Positions 23,561 through 34,797 of a DNA stretch of 64,000 bases are shown in pieces. The translations under genes were made by a program, and so were the position numbers. The stretch covers positions 496,001 to 560,000 of the forward strand of contig CAWVNO010002529.1 of assembly GCA_963930645.1 (NCBI GenBank), in the 5' to 3' direction. The stretch is from Salticus scenicus. Lineage: Eukaryota; Arthropoda; Arachnida; Araneae; Salticidae. The notes beneath the pieces are model-generated. The model had not been told where the DNA came from. It saw only the letters and a program-made list of their open reading frames with translations, and searched no databases. Positions within the stretch are counted from its first letter, which is position 1; the number at the start of each line of letters is the position of its first letter.

Positions 23561-24436
23561 GATTCTGTAATGTAATTTTTGTGTAATAGGAGTGTAATTA
23601 CCATATTAATTTTTAAGATTCTTCTGCTCAGATGGAACAAAATTCAGACATGGCCCATGCATAACATTAGCTGTGTCCTGTGCATAACACAAATTCAATA
23701 AATTTTTAATTTGATTGAATAATGTTTTGGGGAAATATTTTACATAATTGGTTACAGTTACTACTTAGCTGTTAGGAAAAAAATATAATGGCAGTAAACA
23801 AGTTCTAACTTCACAGAGTTCATGATGTGATCTTTCAGCTGATTTGAGCTTTTTTGTAAATTTATAAAGTAGCTTTTCAGATTTTTTTTTTTTTTTTTTT
23901 TTTTTAATGTTTCTGATGTATATTTGTTCATTTTTTATATATTGAAGGTTAAAATAAATACATATTACTCTAATATAATAGATTTTGTCATCGAAATTGT
24001 AGTAGTATATAATTTCAATACTTTGTCTTTGAGTACAGTTTCAGCTTTTTTGTGTTTTTGCTAATCTCATTCCTGCATATAGAAGTCAAAGTGGAATTTA
24101 TTTATTTATTTTTTCTGAGTCCTGTGCATAACAAGTGCATTGAATCATTTTTAAGTATTTAAATTATAATTGTTGTTTAGTTTTCTACCTAAAAATTGAG
24201 AATCAGCTCTGCTGTTGAATTAAACTGCAAAAAGAAATTAATATGCATCTTATTTTACTATTTTTATATGCTTCAAAAGTCTGCAAATGTCCCGTGCATA
24301 ACAAGAGAATTGCCCTTTGGAGTTATTTTACTTTAAAAAGATGAGTAAAAAGAGCACTTGGATACGTTTACATGCAAATTGAAGTTTCTAAATAAACATA
24401 TGACTTCAGAGGTTAAAAAAAAAGTATGTTTGCAAC
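23561..24436. repeat. Region with repeated GTGCATAACA motifs, no gene
   Basis: No coding frame was found. Variants of GTCCYGTGCATAACA occur near 23646 (degenerate), 23674, 24118 and 24288, all in plus orientation. A fifth copy lies near 13164, just past the 3' end of the DGIGG gene. If the composite LINE is removed, this stretch is directly upstream of that gene, so both belong to one older element. Confidence 0.5.
24429..24436. repeat. hAT target-site duplication (left copy)
   Basis: TTTGCAAC is repeated exactly at 28728-28735. Confidence 0.9.
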
Positions 24437-26331
24437 CAGTATTAGAAATAAGAATTTTGAAACTAGGCGTCAAAATGAAAAATCTAGGTGCCATGTATTA
24501 AAAAAATAATAATAAAGCATTAACTTGTAAATAATATATGCAAGATTACATAAAAATTATTTATATAAAGAATGTAATTACACTGACAGTATTAAATGTA
24601 TATAAAATCACAAATTCATCATTCCACCACAACTTAACAGCATTTTCTGGGCCGTTTAATTTAATCATTAACAAATCCTCAACTATATTCACAGAGGTAC
24701 GATTTCTTAAATCTGTTTTTATTAAGTTCAATTGACTGAACCCCCTCTCACATTCGGAAGTACTGAGTGGTAGAATCAATAAAAACTGGGGAATTTTTCT
24801 TATATTCTTATATAGCTCAGAGGAATCTGTTTCACTTAAAAATCTCTGCCAGGTTATTTGGCAGGATAGGGTGGCTTTTGATTTTGCCCACACTAGAAAT
24901 TCTTTAAATTCCTCCTTTATTGCTTCTTGATCTATTTCCAGATTAAAAGGTAGGGCAGCTGTAAATTTTACTAAAGAATCAGTCAATTGGTCTGTCTTTT
25001 TCAAATACATGACTAATGTCGAAAATATTCCAATGCTGCAACACATTATTTAGTCCAATAGTTTTATATCTATTTTCCAGTGCTTCCATAATATTTTGGC
25101 ACACAATCCTGCGGTCTTCTGTTAAACAGCTCATGTCATTAACACTATTTTTTGATTTGATACCTTTATATAAATAAACATTTTCATTTTTTGCAGTGAG
25201 CTCACTTTCTAATTTCAAAAGAGATGGCCCACTATTAAGAATCATGTCTGAGATTTTATTTTTGGTGGAACCTGAACATCATTTACAGTTAAAAACTTCT
25301 GCTGAAATAGTTCTGATAAATGCTTCAAAGCATTTGTGACACCTTCAGAAATCTCAATGATTTCATTTGTTTTAAGTAACCCTTCAATTTACCAGCTAAT
25401 TTTTTATAGTCATCAACAGAACTTGTATTTTCCATGTGCAAAACAACTGCAGGAAAATTATTCATCAAAACTTTGAATGCTCGATTTCTTGATTGGAGCC
25501 ATCTGATACCATGCAATCCTACATGGCACAAAATATTTTCATCCAAAAGTTCTCTAACAGTGTTGAGCTCTCGTGTTCTTTTCACACTATTATGATAATA
25601 GGAAAAAATTCTTTTCGCAAAATCCTCTACTATTCAACGAATTTGATGTTCTTTAATGCATCAGCAACTGCCAATTCTAACCTGTGCGCTAAGCATTGCA
25701 CAGCCAAAAGTTGCTGAGATTCTTCCTGCAACTGCATGGCTACACCTGAAATATGTCCTAAATTAACACTTGCTCCAAAGCCAACAGCAACTAATTTTTT
25801 ATTCCAATCTGGTATATATTCTGCTATTAACGACACAATTGTAGATTTTATTCCAGAGGCAGTTTAATTTTCATGAAGACCTATAAACGTACATTTCACT
25901 TCACTACCTTGTAGGTAATATAAATAAACAATTTCAGATGACAATGTCGCTCGGTCTGTTGAACCATCTGCCATCAAGCTAATGAAGTCTACATTGCTCA
26001 AGTTTTTTCTTATATCACAGCGAAAGCTGTCAGCAATGTATTTTACAAACTGAATGGCAGCTTTGTAATTCATGTAAGTATCGCCGATTTTTAATCTGTT
26101 TTTTCGTTGGAGGGTGCACAATGAGTAAAAGTCATCAAAAGAATAATTTTCTATTGCTATCAAATAAGCAGTGTTGAAAATCTTTTCTATATTTTTTTTC
26201 TCGTTTTCATCCATCTGCTTGAAGGAAACAGCAAGCGGTGCATTCTGCAGATTTTCTTTTGCCTCTTTCTCTCGACAGGCTCTGTCATGAATTACAGAAA
26301 TACTGTGTTTCCTCACCTGCAAGTATATGTA

Positions 26332-27216
26332 CCGTAATTTTCGGGAGATAAGCCGCGGCCTATACGTGTTTAAAAGTTTAAAATCGGCAACTGCGGCCTA
26401 TCTAACGGTGCGGCCTATCTGTTGGGAGAAAAAATATGGAAATTTTTTTTCCTTGCAAAAATATTTTTATTAGCGATCTTTATCAAAAGAAAAATATATT
26501 TCTGAATCAGAAAGAACAGCTTATGTTATTTTATTTATGTATTATTATTATTTTGTCCTTTTAGTTTTCAACCAGAACTCTTGATATTATTGCACAAAAT
26601 CAAGGAAACAAGTTCAGTGATCGATTTTTATGGCCATTTTGATAGCGTCCATGACATTAATTCATCAGCTGATATTTTAATTTGTTAAAATAATTTTTTT
26701 AATAATTTAATTTCAAAAGTACAGAATGTGTAAACTGTAAAACCAAACAAACTTAGTTTAACATTTGTTTTGTGAAATTTTCCAGTTTATAATTTTATTT
26801 TTTTACATTTAAATTTTTTAGAAGAGGTAAAAACAACAAGCATGTCAAATAATTTTGATAATCATTCATATTAATGAATTTAAAAATTAAAAATGGGGAG
26901 GGGATCAGTTGAAATGTTAGATAAAGCTTATTTTTGACAAGTTTTATCTAATATTTTAACTTTATTCACCTAATTAAAAATAGTTGAAAAAATTAATGCG
27001 ATCGAAAATGTCCGTTTTTTCAACTTTGTACTGTATAAGATTTTAACATTTCATTTCTAATCCATTAATATAAATAAAAGAAAGGGAAAATTAAATGCTC
27101 AAAGAAAATACATCGATAGTAGATTATTTGGTATAGGCCGCGGCTTATCTGATGAAAGATGATTTAATGTTGGTGTGGCCTATACAACGGTGCGGCTTAT
27201 CTCCCGAAAATTACTG
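26332..27216. mobile_element. pogo-like MITE in the hAT intron
   Basis: An 885-bp non-coding element between TA dinucleotides (26330-26331 and 27217-27218). Left end CCGTAATTTTCGGGAGATAA, right end (reverse complement) CAGTAATTTTCGGGAGATAA; both continue into AGCCGC and GGCCTAT-type repeats. The CAGT-like start and TA target suggest mobilisation by a pogo/Tigger transposase. A second, truncated copy lies at 56738-57185. Confidence 0.8.
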
Positions 27217-27276
27217 TATGTGAAAGAAATGTGCATGCCTTTTATTTCCTATACATATATGAATAGAAAAACTTTT

Positions 27277-27516
27277 TTAACCCTTTCACTACCAATATAT
27301 TTTTTTTCTGAGAAAAATAAAATAAGTATTAAGTAATTTATCTGAAGTGGTCCATTTAATAGACAGTGAATTTTTTCAACTGACATTTCTATCCACCTAT
27401 TCATGGTAGTTACAGGTCTAAAAAACAAGAACAGAAAACATTCAGAAAAAAAATTTCATATTATATTTGAATTTAAGCTTGGGACATATAAGTCCCAGTG
27501 GTAGCGAAAGGGTTAA
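27277..27516. mobile_element. TTAA MITE (piggyBac-like) in the hAT intron
   Basis: 240 bp bounded by TTAA at both ends, with inverted termini CCCTTTCACTACCA and, on the other strand, CCCTTTCGCTACCA. A TTAA target is the hallmark of piggyBac-type elements. No coding capacity. Confidence 0.7.
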
Positions 27517-27534
27517 GGAGTTGATCCAAACAAC

Positions 27535-27690
27535 TGGAGCCTTTTAGCATCACCTTCATAAATTTCTGCTTCACAAAATTTAAATCCATAAAATGAGCTT
27601 TTCACAAAACTCACATTTATAAAATAGGCCAAATTAAAAAGCATTTTTTCACAAAATTAATAAGCAAATAAGGGTCCAAAAGATTAAAAC
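27535..27690 (-). repeat. Fragment of the 32-bp-minisatellite repeat family
   Basis: Read on the minus strand this contains units such as AAATTTTGTGAAG and GAGTTTTGTGAAAAGC, each followed by a CATTTTATA-like stretch. This is the same pattern as the tandem units at 30901-31045. Confidence 0.55.
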
Positions 27691-28819
27691 CTGAAGTGAT
27701 CCCTTTTTTTATTATTACATTGTCAGATGTATTTACACAAATTTGCAGTGGACTCAAGAACTAACAAATCAAAAAAAAGTCAGAAATCGGTCTTAATTTT
27801 ATGCATAGCTGTATTAAATTAAAATTTATTTTAAAGCCATTAACAACTTTGGTGGGATATAAGATAAAATAAATATATTTTAATACGAACGATTTTAAGA
27901 ACAAGAAATATAAATGAAGATTACTTACTGTTTCAAATCGTGCAGCTTCGCATCCGTTAACAAAACTGGTATCTTCCGCAGAGGCAAATTCTTTACACAC
28001 TCTGCAGACCATTAAACTACTTTCCGTATCCATTTCCAGGCAAGGAAACTGCTTCATCCACTTTGAAAATGTTGTTGGATGAACTTGCTTTCGTGCATTG
28101 CATATCTTTCTTTTTTTAGCACATCCTGCCGATTTTTCGTTCTCTTCCTCCTCAATTGGTGATTTTGAGGCATTGCTCGTATCTGAATCTTTTGTAATGA
28201 TATTTTGTGCGACATTGATCATGCATTTATGCTTATTGTGAGTTTCAGAATTTGTAAGTGTCTGGAATACTGGACCACCCGGCAGCATAGTCATGGCCCG
28301 TAAAATAATAAACACTCGCTCATGTTCACAGCGAACTAAACTAATGAGTGGCGTTGAGAAGTAAGAGTTTAAAATTCTCAAGATAAGAATACTGCTGCTT
28401 GCTCCAAACCATACGTTGAATGGTTGCTCGCCACATAGACGAGTAATCTAAGCATGGTGAGCTCGGTTCTCTAACAACCAATCAGAGTTTACCATTGAAA
28501 ACTGCCGTAAGCTTGATTTCAACAGCCAATCATCTTTGACTCCACTGGCAGGATTAAGGAATAGGATGAAATAGACTTGTTTACAGTCTGATGGGATCGA
28601 GAAAATTATAGATATGACAAGGGAAAAATCCAGTCATCAAATATGGCACCTATGATTGGAATTCTAGGCATCAAAATGAAAAATCTGGTCGCAAAATACG
28701 ACTAACGACTGCTTATTTCTAACCCTGTTTGCAACGCTAATGGGAAAAAGGAAATAATGGTGTACTTAGCCGGTAAAGGAGAAGGGGTTACAAACTGAAT
28801 TTTCCAAAAAAGTAAAGTA

Positions 28820-28895
28820 CGTCAAATTTACGAGTGGGGGGGGGGGGTTTATAATCGTGAGTGGGGGTTACTATTGGAATTTTACGGTATGTCAA
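28820..28895. repeat. G-run fragment with pogo-like end
   Basis: An 11-base G-run sits beside GAGTGGGGG repeats. On the minus strand the stretch starts TACCGTAAAATTCC, resembling the ends of pogo-type MITEs. Only one end is visible. Confidence 0.3.
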
Positions 28896-28930
28896 TTTCT
28901 TTTTCAATTTACTTTAATAGATTCAAAAAT

Positions 28931-29330
28931 CTATAAAGAAATTGAATAGTTCAATATTTTTTACTCATATACATTTTTAGGACACTCCCCTTTTCCCTCC
29001 ACTCTAACACTTGGTAATCAAATGTACTGCAAAAGTCATGTGATTTCCAATCTTTCTCTATCCACAACATAAATGTCAGTGTTCTCTTTAAACACCTTTT
29101 ATTAAATTCTTACAGCTATAAAGAAGTGGAATTGTTCAATACCTTACACTCATGTAATTTTTTTGAGATGCTCTAATCCTCGTGCTAACACTCAGCAACC
29201 ATACATTGAATCCTTATGACTTCTAATCTTTCTTATACACAATGTCAATATTCTTTTTATACATATTTTATTAAATTGTGAAATATATAAAGAGGTAGAA
29301 TTGTTCACTATTATTAACTATCATCATTTT
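28931..29330. repeat. Three degenerate tandem units, about 170-185 bp
   Basis: The anchor CTATAAAGAARTKGAATTGTTCA recurs at 28931, 29116 and 29285 in variant forms, with the intervening sequence also similar (for example the ATGTCAGTGTTCT and ATGTCAATATTCT blocks). No coding frame. Confidence 0.5.
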
Positions 29331-30660
29331 TATAACTGTAATGCTTTGGTCATATCTAACTGATTAACAAACATTACATATGCAATCTCGTGATAAAAAA
29401 TATGACTATTGAAACTTGCAACTTCATTTTTTCTGTAACTTATTGTAAAGTTATGCTACAGATTATTTTCTAGTGTCTATATAGCTCTCACAGAAAAAAT
29501 TCTACTACTGGGTTAATGACAAAATTTCTATTACATTTATACATCCTTTTAGTGAAGTCCTGATTCATTCCTATTAACTTTAATCCGCGCGAGAAATATG
29601 AGGTATAAATCGCTTAAAATTTTGCTTAATAATTGGTAACTATGTATATCATTTATAAATTATGTACACACCAGGTCATGGACTCAGATATAATTTTATG
29701 GTAATTACATACAGCAAAACATTAAAATGCTCTTCCAGCAATTTTCGTGTCTAATCCCGCTGTATTGCAGTTCTTTTGGGTTGCCCTGTATATGAAAGAT
29801 GTATGATTTTCAAACATTCTACAAGAAACCCGTTATCACATAAATATATATATAATATTCATTTCATTTTATATAGTGCTGCTTATAGTTAAATTGTACC
29901 TACCAAAATTTCACCCTTAGATGTAATGTAATTGAATTTTTTTTTTTTTTGGATATAACTGTTCATGAACCATTTGCTTCTCTTAATTAAAAGTTTAATG
30001 TAGCATTCCTATATGATAGAATAGCTAGTTTGGAATTTCTGCTATTGTTTGCTCTTGAGATATGGCGATAACAGACAGACACACAGACCAACCGTTAAAA
30101 ACTTGATTTTCTGATACATTGAACTTCAAAAACAAATCAATGCAACAAAAACTCAATTTGAAAATTGACCCCCCCCCCAACCTAAGGGGAAAAAACACTT
30201 TCTTTACCTTACCTATGGATGAAACAAAATAAAATTTCTTTATAATGTGATTTGATATCAATTCAAAAATTTGCAAAGGCTCTTTGGGTTTAAAAAAAAA
30301 AAAAAAAACTAAGCTTCCAAATTTTAGGAAAATTTTCATGTGACATAACAAATTTTAATGATTGATTTGCACTTGATAAGATACCTTGTTATTTATTGAT
30401 TAAACAAATCACATAAATTGTCTAACATTTCATAGATATTAAAGTTATTGTTTTGTGTTAGTGATTTTGATATGCCCTGTATATACAGAGAAAAGATATA
30501 CTTTCTTAAAAAAAACTATTCCAAAGTATTATAATATAAAAAACTAACAAATGAGAGACGTTTCACCAACTTTGCAGAAATAAATAATTTGGAGCGGCTA
30601 AATCAGTTAAATTACCCACTTTGAGACGTTTTAAAAGGTACAGCAAACTTCAATTTTTAC
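29331..30660. other. AT-rich intergenic, no gene seen
   Basis: No supportable frame. Near 30050-30090 GATATGGCGATAACAGACAG and then ACACACAGAC occur, a simple-sequence-linked motif that looks like a repeat remnant. C-runs and A-runs near 30170 and 30290 are low complexity. Confidence 0.5.
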
Positions 30661-31080
30661 AATTAATAATCTTCAGGGGTTGATCCAGATTTTAATTTTT
30701 GGGGCCCATTTTTGTAAAAAACAAATTATTTTTGTGAAAAAAAAGAACTGTCGCTAGAAACCTTTCAATTTAGCAGTTACTCTATCTAATGTTTAATATC
30801 AAGTTTATAGCGTTTTTATTAAACAAAAGTATAGGCACTCATTAAAAATAATACAGTAAACATGGAAAAAGTTTACAAAAGTATTATTTTTATAAAACAA
30901 AATTTTGTAAAAGGGCTGTTTTTATAAATCTGAATTTTGTAAAGGGACCCATTTTCTGAATTTGAATTTTGTGAAGGGACCCATTTTATAGATTTGATTT
31001 TTGTGAAGGGGCCCATTTTATAGGTTTGAATTTTGTGAAGGGGCAGCAAAAGGGTCCCAATTTTTGCCTCGATCGACCTC
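30661..31080 (+). repeat. Repeat with a 32-bp minisatellite
   Basis: Units begin at 30901, 30933, 30965, 30997 and 31029, an exact 32-bp period. The consensus is about AATTTTGTGAAGGGRCCCAT followed by TTTATARATTTG. The unit block is preceded by GGGGTTGATCCAGAT and followed by CCTCGATCGACCTCTG. Confidence 0.75.
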
Positions 31081-31229
31081 TGATCTTGTGTATTGTTATA
31101 CTGTTTATAAAACTTTATAAGAATTAGAAATAAGGCAATCGTGTAAATAAAATAATTTTATTAAATTTTGTTGGACCACTTTGTATCTGTACATTTCCTT
31201 TTTTTAATACATAACATCTCTTTAATTTT

Positions 31230-32266
31230 AAATGAATGGAAAGTGACTGAAGAAAACGTCAGATTTCTTTTATATGACAATGGTATAAATGCAAGTGAGC
31301 GAATCATATTATTTGCTACTGATCAATGCCTTGAAAAATTCGCTGCAGCAAGGGAGATTTACATGGACGGGAATTTTTCACTTTCACCCAATCTATTTTT
31401 ACAGCTGTACGTCATTCGAGCCAAGATAGAAGAAGACACAGCTGTGTCAGTTGCATTTTGTTTTCTACAAAGAAAAACGCAGAAAACTTATGAAGAACTT
31501 TTGCAGGCTATATTGTCTGCTTGTAATGACCGCGGCCTTTACCCTGTGATTTGAATAATTCACATCGATTTTGAGAAAGCCGCAATTAATGCATGTAGAT
31601 TAGTATTTGGAGGAAATGTGAAGATTTCAGTTTGTTTTTTTCGTTTGTGCCAAAGCACTCACAGAAAACTTCAAGAGCTCGGCCTGGAGAAATCCTACAG
31701 AGAAAACGAAGATTTTCAGCACTTTGTAGTTTCTGCCTCTAACACGCATCAGAGAAGGCATAAATGATCTGCGAACTATTGTTCCGGAACAAGCAGAAGA
31801 ACTGTTAAATTACTTTGACACTACCTATGCTACAGGTATTTATAGACATAATCGACAACTCGATGTAAGAGGAATTCCTCGTGTGACTTTAAGAAGATCT
31901 CCTCCATTGTTCTGTCTGGAAGATTGGAATGTATTCCAGGCAACATTGGATAATGGTGACAGAACAAATAATATATCGGAAGGTTGGAACAATAGATTTT
32001 CGAATATTGTAGGCCACAGCAATCCAAATATTTGGACTATGATCTTAAAGGTAAAGCAAGAGGTTGCACGACACAGCACTGTAATGGAACAGATGGCAGT
32101 AGGATCCTATCCTGTAAAAAAAAAAAAAAAAAAGAAGAAGAAGAAGAAGAAACGATATGAAAGGTTACAATCACGCCTACATAACTTGTGCACTAACTTT
32201 GAAAACGGAAGTAGAAGTAGTGTAGAAGATTTTTTACGATCAATTAGCTACACCATCAGACTGTAA
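31230..32266 (+). pseudogene. MULE transposase remnant
   Basis: The frame from about 31230 (EWKVTEENVRFLLYDNGI) carries the MULE catalytic start YMDGNFSLSPNLFLQLYVI, then AVSVAFCFLQRKTQKTYEEL, and after a stop at 31552-31554 IHIDFEKAAINACRLVFGG. After a shift near 31735 the C-terminal part follows: LRRSPPLFCLEDWNVFQ and RTNNISEGWNNRFSNIVGH. An in-frame A/AAG run at 32115-32150 adds a lysine tract. Order and motifs match the MULE domain of Mutator-like transposases often linked to FLYWCH fingers. No terminal repeats were found. Confidence 0.8.
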
Positions 32267-33574
32267 AAAACAAAATAAAAAGAATTTAATTTTCTCTCAC
32301 AAAGCTTCTAATTTTTTCACAATATATATGGAAAAGTTAATTGATGCTTTATTATTATAAATATTTTTTTTATATACTGAAAAGAGATTAAATGTTTAAT
32401 TTAAACTTAATTTAAAAGAAATCCGCTCATTGCGATTTTCATGAAAAGTAAGTAATAGTTATAAATAATGAAAAATGTTCTAGAAGTGATGGTGATAATT
32501 TGTAAAATCAGTTTAAATATTGCTCGGCTGAACAGAACTTCGCATAATTTTTTTTTTTTTTTTTTTCAACTTTATCTCTTTTAGATGACTGTTTTTTTTT
32601 TCATAGGAATCTTATGATAAAAGATATAAATTATTAGAATAATATAATGACAATTACTTGTGAAATCAGCAGATTTATTATTATTGATATTATTATTATT
32701 ATTTATTAACTAACCAAATATTTAGTGTAAAGCACTGTTTTAATTAAACCTTAATGCACTGCATTTTAATAACCTGTACCAGGTTTTTCTCTTTATATTC
32801 AGTACACTTAGTTCCGTTGTAAAAATTATTCTTAGTGTAATATAGGGATTCGTTTTCGAAAATGTGATAACAAAGGCCATGTGATATATATATATATTTT
32901 TTTGTCTCGGATGGAGTGCGGGCTACCAGTGAAATCTAATTATCCTGGAGATAAAACAGATTCAAAACGAATTATCATCTCAAATCCCTAAATCTAGCGA
33001 TTTCCTAGAAAACAGGGTTTCTGCTAGGTTTTGTTCCGGGAAAAGCACGGGACACCAGCGACTGCTAATATTTAAATCTATTATCTAATAATCAGATTTT
33101 TTTTTCATCTAAAAAAAAAAAATCTCAACACTATATTTGCACATGTATATAAATCATTACAGCAATTTTCAAGAAAACCAAATTTTCTGCCGAATTTTAT
33201 TACCAGTGAACGATAATTTTTCCTGAAGATCCTTCCAATAACATTTACAATAATATGTATATGCATGTTTTAGAACAAGGGGAAGGTGCCAAATGCGAAT
33301 CCAGATCACCTTCGTTTTCAGACATGACCTAGCTTAGTATGAAAAGAGTTCAATCCATTTATTGTGTGGGTTTGATCCTAGTCGCGCTCATTGTCCTTGA
33401 TAGAAAAATAAGCCTTGCTTTACTGCTCCTCAATCAAATTTTCACTCATGATCTATCGTTTTAAATGTAAACAAACTTCGTTTCTGTCTGAGCTTATTAC
33501 TAAATCATGTACATGCCCTTTCCTTTGATTTGCTAATGCTTAATGACGTCATAACAGGCAAACGCTAGTGAACC
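32267..33574. other. AT-rich intergenic, no gene seen
   Basis: Mostly A/T tracts and a TA run near 32884. A SINE-head-like scrap occurs near 33275-33340 (GGAAGGTGCCAAATGCGAAT). Nothing else can be supported. Confidence 0.5.
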
Positions 33575-33688
33575 ATGGAGCATAGATCTGACCATGGAGT
33601 TTGTTTCATTTTTGAGCGGTTGCCGCAGGTGGCATCAGATGAGTATTGTGCTGTCGCTCTCTCATTTGCTGAAAAGGAGGGTGTGTAG
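33575..33688 (+). CDS. Small ORF in a CpG/CRE context, unknown
   Basis: A 37-codon frame beginning MEHRSDHGVCFIFERLPQ, ending EKEGV at TAG 33686-33688. It stands out because TGACGTCA lies 30 bases upstream (33543-33550) and the local base composition is less AT-rich. It could be a first exon, an N-terminal piece of a dead gene, or chance. I do not recognise it. Confidence 0.2.
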   Translation: MEHRSDHGVCFIFERLPQVASDEYCAVALSFAEKEGV

Positions 33689-34230
33689 TTTAGAACGTTT
33701 TTGAATATGAAATTAACTTCTGCTATTTAAAATTGTAAAGCTAGCATTACTTGTTGCTTGCATTTATATTATTTTTCGAAATTGATGCTTGACGTTTGCT
33801 TCGGCAATGCTTTTAGTTTTAGTAAAGAAGTTTTTTTCGCCATGAAAACAATGTAGTTTTTCTAGTTTAATGTCATTAATGCATCATGCTGGCAGTTTAA
33901 TTCTCTGAACCAATAGTTTGCTTTAGATAAGTAATTTAATGAAGTTTGTTTTAATCTCTAAGAAGCAGCTTCCCTCTAAGTTTGAATATTAATGTTTGTT
34001 TATTAACTTTTTGAATTTTTCTTCTGTTAAGTTTAATTGTTAATAAACTTCGTTATGTTTTTGAAACTTTCTGTCATCACTTTAAACGTAATTTTACATA
34101 CATATTGTTTTCTCCAACTTTCATAGACATCAGATAAATGATAAGCTTCCAAGCTTAACTATTGCTTTCTATCTGCTTAATATTACACATGTTAGATTTA
34201 GGTTTATAAAGTTTTTTTAAACCTATTAGT
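33689..34230. other. AT-rich intergenic, no gene seen
   Basis: No supportable frames, repeats or RNA genes in this stretch. Confidence 0.5.
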
Positions 34231-34384
34231 CCTAGCCGTTTGGAGTTTTCCGTGATTTTCTCCTAAACTTGCGTGAATATGAGCTAGCACCTGTTAGAAA
34301 AAGCCCACAGAGGGCACTCCTCCTCAGGCCCAGAAACCTAGTGCAGTCAATCGGCCTTATTCGGTACAACAACAACAACAATCC
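34231..34384 (+). mobile_element. SINE body with CAA tail, 5'-truncated
   Basis: Begins CCTAGCCGTTTGGAGTTTTC and ends TCGGCCTTATTCGGTA followed by (CAA)n. It shares its body with the minus-strand SINE at 34524-34745 (TTTTCTC.TAAACTTGCG, GAGGGC, CGGCCTTATTC). The tRNA-like head is missing. Confidence 0.65.
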
Positions 34385-34523
34385 ATATATTTACTTGTTT
34401 GCAATGTATATCATGCCATGATTAACAAAAAATAAAAATAGAAGAAGCTACATTTAACTAAATGCTAACCCACAATTAAAATTTCTCCTAGAAATATTGC
34501 ATACACTTCTTTAAAGGATTTTT

Positions 34524-34745
34524 GGGAATAAGGCCGATTAACTGCTGTAGGTCCTAGGCCTGAGGGGGAGGGCCCTCCATGGGGGGGGGGGGTCTTTCTA
34601 AGAGATTCTAGCCCGTATTTCGCAAGTTTCAGAGAAAACCACGGAGAATACCGAATGACTAGGCCAACGAGCACAACCTGGGATCGAACCCAGCACCTCA
34701 TGTCTACCAGCTTTGAGCACAGAACTGCTCAGCCACTGGTCGTAC
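34524..34745 (-). mobile_element. tRNA-derived SINE, near full length
   Basis: Read on the minus strand it opens CCAGTGGCTGAGCAGTTCTG and has GGTTCGATCCC about 50 bases later. These match RNA polymerase III A and B boxes of a tRNA-like head. The body then matches the neighbouring SINE. It ends ATCGGCCTTATTCCC with no clear tail. Similar copies lie at 53056-53748. Confidence 0.7.
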
Positions 34746-34755
34746 ATGGAAGTTG

Positions 34756-34761
34756 TATATG
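34756..34761. repeat. 6-bp target duplication of the Polinton-like element
   Basis: TATATG immediately before AGTAGG; repeated at 52764-52769 immediately after CCTACT. Confidence 0.85.
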
Positions 34762-34797
34762 AGTAGGTAAGAAACACCGGTTCTAGCCCAGGAGGGT

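Larger units (their letters stand above)
24561..28381 (-). pseudogene. hAT transposase, ZNF862-like, two exons, broken
   Basis: Exon 1 (about 28294-27929) encodes an acidic, basic-patched N-terminus and a BED/TTF-like finger (FSKWMKQFPCLEMD, VCRVCKEFASAED), ending at the donor ACA|GTAAGT. The 1,612-nt intron ends CTTGCAG at 26317, and exon 2 resumes in frame (VRKHSISVIHDRAC). Next come ISLMADGSTDRATLSSE, carrying the likely first catalytic Asp, and CLAHRLELAVADALKN near 25670. The hAT dimerisation block LPLSTSECERGFSQLNLIKT lies near 24740. An in-frame stop at about 25866 and frameshifts near 25635, 25380, 25270 and 25000 kill it. The similarity is to domesticated ZNF862/C17orf113-type hAT proteins. 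Confidence 0.85.
24437..28727 (-). mobile_element. hAT transposon with 8-bp target duplication
   Basis: The left end is CAGTATTAGAAATAAG at 24437. The right end (reverse complement) is CAGGGTTAGAAATAAG, finishing at 28727. Both are flanked by a perfect 8-bp duplication TTTGCAAC (24429-24436 and 28728-28735), the size expected for hAT elements. Near both ends a related sequence (ATGAAAAATCT) appears in direct orientation. The element carries one minus-strand transposase gene with an intron that has been invaded by two MITEs. Confidence 0.9.

Noticed and set aside
30025..30351. 108-codon minus-strand frame rich in Phe and Lys
   Set aside because: Overlaps homopolymer runs and a repeat motif; no conserved domain.
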